From Whalleya microplaca (lineage: Eukaryota > Ascomycota > Sordariomycetes > Xylariales > Xylariaceae), in contig MU385729.1 of assembly GCA_022497155.1 (NCBI GenBank), forward strand, positions 372,001 to 436,000: a DNA stretch of 64,000 bases. The letters run 5' to 3'. The notes under the pieces were generated by a model. That model was not told where the DNA came from and made no database searches. It saw only the letters and a list, made by a program, of their open reading frames with translations. This document shows, piece after piece, positions 60,458 to 64,000 of the stretch. Position numbers and translations under genes: made by a program. How positions within the stretch are numbered: the first letter of the stretch is position 1; every line of letters begins with the position of its first letter.

Positions 60458-62078
60458 ATGACCACACCAGGTCCCAGCCGTACTCATGTCCCCAACTTCT
60501 CATCTCGTTCCAATAGCGTCTCTGTTGGCATACCAACCCCGGTGGAAGCAAACCGTCCTTTCCATCCATCCTCTGAAGGCATAACATTCACACAGTTCCC
60601 AAATCCCGATCAAGTTACACCTTCTCAGAACGGGGGTGGCTTTCAATCATTCGGCAGTGATATTGGCGGACTTCCTACCCAATATTGCACGAATGATCAG
60701 GTGCCGCAGGCCATGAATATACAGCAGACTGTGCAAAATGGGCTAATATACCCATTTAACGGCCTGTTCTGTACCCCAGATACTCAGCAGCCTCCCCAGG
60801 ACTTGCTTCCTGGGTTACCTTCCCAGGCTCGGTTGTTGAATGATGCAATGAACAACCCCATGTCTTTCGGTCGCTCAACGTTCAACGCCAGCCACATCAA
60901 TAATGTCCGACTACGGTCTAACTTCGCATCTACTCAATCGGAGGCCGCGTTCAACTCTGCACCGCTATATAATCCTCAATACAGAGGCACTACAGTGCAA
61001 AACTTACCAGAGTCTATGTCCCTCAACCAACAAGTACGATATGTTCAACGCCCAACCGAAGGACGAGATACCCGAAGGTTGACTCATGACCAAGCCTCCT
61101 CACACGTATTTGACGAAATCCACAGAAAAATGATCCGAGTGACATTGACAAGAAAGGATGAAACCCAAGTGCTCACAACGGCAAAAGGTGCACTTGACTT
61201 TGAGGAAACCTTCATCACTCGCGGGCTGGCAGAAAGACTTGGCCTAGAAGTACAACAAATAGCAAAAAAGAAGCACCGGCAGTATCTTACACCCATTGGA
61301 TTGAAGATGCCGTGTGGCTTCGTCAGTTTTAAGATTGAGTGGACAGTTGGTGGTGTCGTTTATCATACACCTGCTGCAATCATGGTGTTGGATATTACGG
61401 GTGACCCAACATTCATCCACCTTGGACTGAAACTCGTCGTGAAAGCATATGAGAAAGCATATGGGAAAGCATGTAGAAAGACTTGGCAGAATCGTCACTC
61501 GACACCAAGGAGTATTGGAGGAATTAACAACAACTCACGCAGAAGGGGAGAGCTACCGAGGGCCGGACAGACTGCCCACTCGGAAGCTAATTTGAATGGT
61601 GAGCACACGTTCACTGACGTTAAATCTGATGTGATATTAATATAGCCTTGTAGTTGATCCATACTCCCGGGCTCCTGGTACATCTCGGTTAGCCACAGCC
61701 GCACCTGCAAGGGTCCAACATTCTCCAAGCAATGCTCAGGCGCCGCTTAACCACACGAACACCGTCTCAAATCAGTTTCTGGTCCCTCCTAACACGGTAC
61801 CCCGATCAAGGAACACATCCTTCTCTGCGACGCAGACGTTCTTATCACCGGTGTCGTCCGCCGGCTTTACGGCGCCATTATTGTCGTCGGCGGCGACAGC
61901 GATAACCTCACAAAGTCAGATGGAAGGACCCTCCATGGCCCCTGAAATCGTGATTGATCCATGCTTTGGGGATGATAATACCATTGCACCTCGCAAATTA
62001 GAGCTCAACCAAAGCAGTCACCAGGATAGCTCTACATCACTCGACAATAGCCCTTGGCCAAGCCCTTGGTCACGCTAA
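60458..62078 (+). CDS. retropepsin-like protein lacking the catalytic DTG, hypothetical
   Basis: Predicted protein of 521 residues; exons 60458-61598 and 61654-62078, intron 55 bp (GTGAGC..TTGTAG). The first ~210 residues are low-complexity (Asn, Pro, Gln, Ser). Residues about 215-330 resemble a retropepsin-like fold: MIRVTLTRKDE, then KGALDFEETFITRGLAERLGLEV, then a hydrophobic flap-like segment and MVLDITGDPTFIHLGLKLVV. Active family members have Asp-Thr/Ser-Gly at the place where this protein has Asp247-Phe-Glu, so it is probably catalytically dead. The C-terminal ~140 residues are again disordered, ending SPWPSPWSR. An in-frame ATG at 60323 would add 45 arginine-rich residues. No gag, reverse transcriptase, integrase or LTR is seen nearby, so it is not an intact retroelement. 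It may be a domesticated or free-standing fungal gene. Confidence 0.6.
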
Positions 62079-63731
62079 TAGAATAGGAAGGAGATTATTA
62101 AACACTTGCTCTATTTCAGACTAGTATGTATCCACGCCAATCACACTTTTGAAAGGTCTGTTCGACTAGAAAAGAGTTGGAAGCTGGAAAATACTGACTA
62201 CTTACTTGTAGGAAAGTTTGGCACGATGTTACTGTCTTGGTTAAGTTTCTCGAGGAAAGTGAACTGCATAGCATAGGAAATGCATGGCAGTGCACAACGT
62301 TGTAAGTCACCGTGACGCGGATCTCTTGATTGTTCTTGTTGATCATGATCATGATCATGATTTGTTTCCATATTCAGTGCGGTTAAATATAGATCTGTTC
62401 GAGTTATATTGATTTAAAGTGATATGTGGCTTTTGGAGCTTTATGTGCTAGATTTGGTTGGGAGCTGGAAAAGGATACGTTTCGCAATGGCCACAAAACA
62501 CCAGGATAGATTGCAAGATTGGATGATTGACTTGGCTGTGTATAAGGAGTTGCTTTTTAGGCAAAGCAGAACTAATTGATCATAAATACCGACCAACATA
62601 TAATAGTACATTACTAGTTGCCATGTACTTTTGTCGTCTTTGCTGCCCTCCTTATATTCTACAGTCAGCTACGGAGTACATCCTCGATATCATTCGCCAA
62701 CTCCTGATGTACCACGTCATTGCATCAAGTGGCAAATAATATCCAAGAGTTTTAATTGCCTTCATCATATCTCTCTACTAATCAAACTTTGTTTTCTTGG
62801 CTTGGGTATCCTTATGACCCCCATCACCGAGTCTAACGACGCAACCGAGTTCGACATATCATAGATACTTGGATGGTACCACTGCACTCACGATGGCAAC
62901 TCTACAACATTTCCAATTGGTGTTGGGATTCCTCGCGATGATGCAGTTTATTAGGTGCTTCTGCAGGACCAGCGGCCCAAGGGCACCGGTGCCGTAGTCT
63001 TATCGGCCCAGCTGTTCTGTGGTTTGACATTGGACGATGTCGCCCTATGCAATCATAATGGTATTACGTACTGAATGCTTCCTAGCCAATGCTTTGGTGA
63101 TGTGACAGATGTTGTAGATGAAACTGCTGTCACGGAGCTAAGACTTAAAGTGATTGCTTTTGTGACTCGTATTGGGATTCGCTGAAGACCGAATGCATAT
63201 GTAGGTGTAAAAGGGTGGGCTTGTCTGCAATACCTGCAGCCCGTGAATGACTCAAAAGAACAAATATCAATGAGCAACCCAACATCTTGGTCTCGATAAA
63301 TCTAGCAACGAACAAATTAGGCTTGTCGGGATAGTATGGGTGCGACAATTGCTTCAGTACTTCGAGGACCCCTAGAGAGGTACAGGGGAACTGTTCAATG
63401 AATGAGTAGTCCAGCATTGGGTTAACTGCGAAGGTACCCAACTCTTCGAATCTCTCCAATCAATGTACAGCCACTGTGATTGGTCGCCAAAGCTCTACCG
63501 ACCTCTTTCTGTTAGTGAAAATAGATATTGCGACGCAATTATGACAGCAAGGGGTGAAATGGACCTTGGAGCGACTAGATTTGCTATTTCCATATACATA
63601 TAAAGAGCTAACTCGCGGTACTGATTAGGGTTTTCCCACGATGTTTCGTTGAAAAGATTGGTCCCAGAACATACCGTACATCGTAATCATAGTCTAATGA
63701 CTTGAATATAGCAAATTCTCATGAGCTATGA
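62079..63731. other. 1.65-kb intergenic region, no supported gene
   Basis: A 104-codon minus-strand frame at 63145-63459 lacks an ATG at its start and has no recognisable domain, so it is not called. The simple repeat GATCATGATCATGATCATGAT is near 62341-62362. Confidence 0.45.
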
Positions 63732-64000
63732 TTAACCCTCCAGCTCAGGGGGCTGTAGATAACCTGATTTAGTCTTTACTGGTCGCTTTTGGACTTCTTC
63801 AGCTGGGAGTTCGGCCGTCAATACTGGAGTATCAGGTAGCTCTGCTATCTCTTTCGAGTGACGCGATAGCCTGTTTACTGAAGCTAGGGTTCCATACTCC
63901 GATCTGTCTTTTGTTAGATCTAGGGTTTGTTGGCTTTGCACCTCGGTCGAGTTACGGCCGTTGCCGTTCAAAAGGACGGAGCGAGGATGCGGAGGTGCTA
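63732..64000 (-). CDS. 3' end of a gene running off the window, hypothetical
   Basis: The minus-strand frame is open from the window edge to the stop at 63732. The last ~89 residues are hydrophilic: APPHPRSVLLNGNGRNS, SKEIAELPDTPVLTAELPAEEVQKRP, and a C-terminus KTKSGYLQPPELEG. Composition fits a disordered protein tail. No domain is included, so no function can be given. It could also be a chance open frame. Confidence 0.45.
   Translation of the reverse strand, partial: APPHPRSVLLNGNGRNSTEVQSQQTLDLTKDRSEYGTLASVNRLSRHSKEIAELPDTPVLTAELPAEEVQKRPVKTKSGYLQPPELEG

Noticed and set aside
60184..60516. 110-codon frame overlapping the start of the retropepsin-like gene
   Set aside because: A different frame with no recognisable motifs, and the downstream spliced frame is better supported.
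60458..62078. Intact LTR retrotransposon
   Set aside because: No LTRs, gag, reverse transcriptase or integrase are seen around the retropepsin-like segment.
63145..63459. 104-codon minus-strand frame
   Set aside because: No ATG at its start, no recognisable domain and no supporting splice context. It is possible but not supportable.
1..64000. CRISPR arrays, bacterial operons or phage modules
   Set aside because: The window is eukaryotic with spliced genes, and no regularly spaced direct repeats were seen.

Overview
This is a stretch of nuclear DNA from a filamentous ascomycete (Pezizomycotina). Genes carry short introns of about 47-160 bp with GT..AG ends and CTAAC-type branch points. They encode typical filamentous-fungal families and lie on both strands with kilobase-scale gaps. 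A Sordariomycete is plausible from the N-acetylglucosamine (GlcNAc) cluster layout, but I cannot fix the species. All exon structures below come from reading splice sites and keeping conserved protein motifs in frame.

Layout. 1-4.6 kb: a bZIP regulator and a small CIA30-like protein with a 9-nt micro-exon. 4.6-9.1 kb: a long gene-poor, AT-rich tract with palindromes. 9.1-12.3 kb (minus): an SREBP-type regulator (SrbA-like). 14.8-16.3 kb (minus): a single-pass membrane protein of unknown function. 17.9-20.9 kb: an Srs2/UvrD-type DNA helicase.

21.2-36.8 kb is the core of the window, a five-gene GlcNAc catabolic cluster. It holds GlcNAc-6-phosphate deacetylase (minus), a two-domain GH3 N-acetylglucosaminidase/GNAT protein (plus), an Ndt80-family regulator (plus), a hexokinase-like GlcNAc kinase (minus) and glucosamine-6-phosphate deaminase (plus). 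Together they would hydrolyse chitin-derived oligomers to GlcNAc, phosphorylate it, deacetylate it and deaminate it to fructose-6-phosphate. The Ndt80-like protein is the likely regulator. No GlcNAc transporter is seen here.

39.3-41.8 kb: a membrane-anchored neutral ceramidase with Thr where the family's catalytic Ser is expected. 42.0-48.2 kb: a divergent pair, a secreted GH3 glycosidase and a GH31 alpha-xylosidase-like enzyme, suggesting xyloglucan oligosaccharide breakdown. 48.5-55.7 kb (minus): a 2,348-residue protein with about seven N-terminal membrane segments and a huge repeat-bearing tail. 57.7-62.1 kb: an acidic-tailed hypothetical protein and a degenerate retropepsin-like protein. 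63.7-64 kb: the 3' end of a gene that runs off the window.

The least-explained items are the 7-TM/LW-repeat giant, the retropepsin-like pseudo-protease, the altered catalytic motifs in the GH3-GNAT protein and ceramidase, and several strong hairpins between genes.
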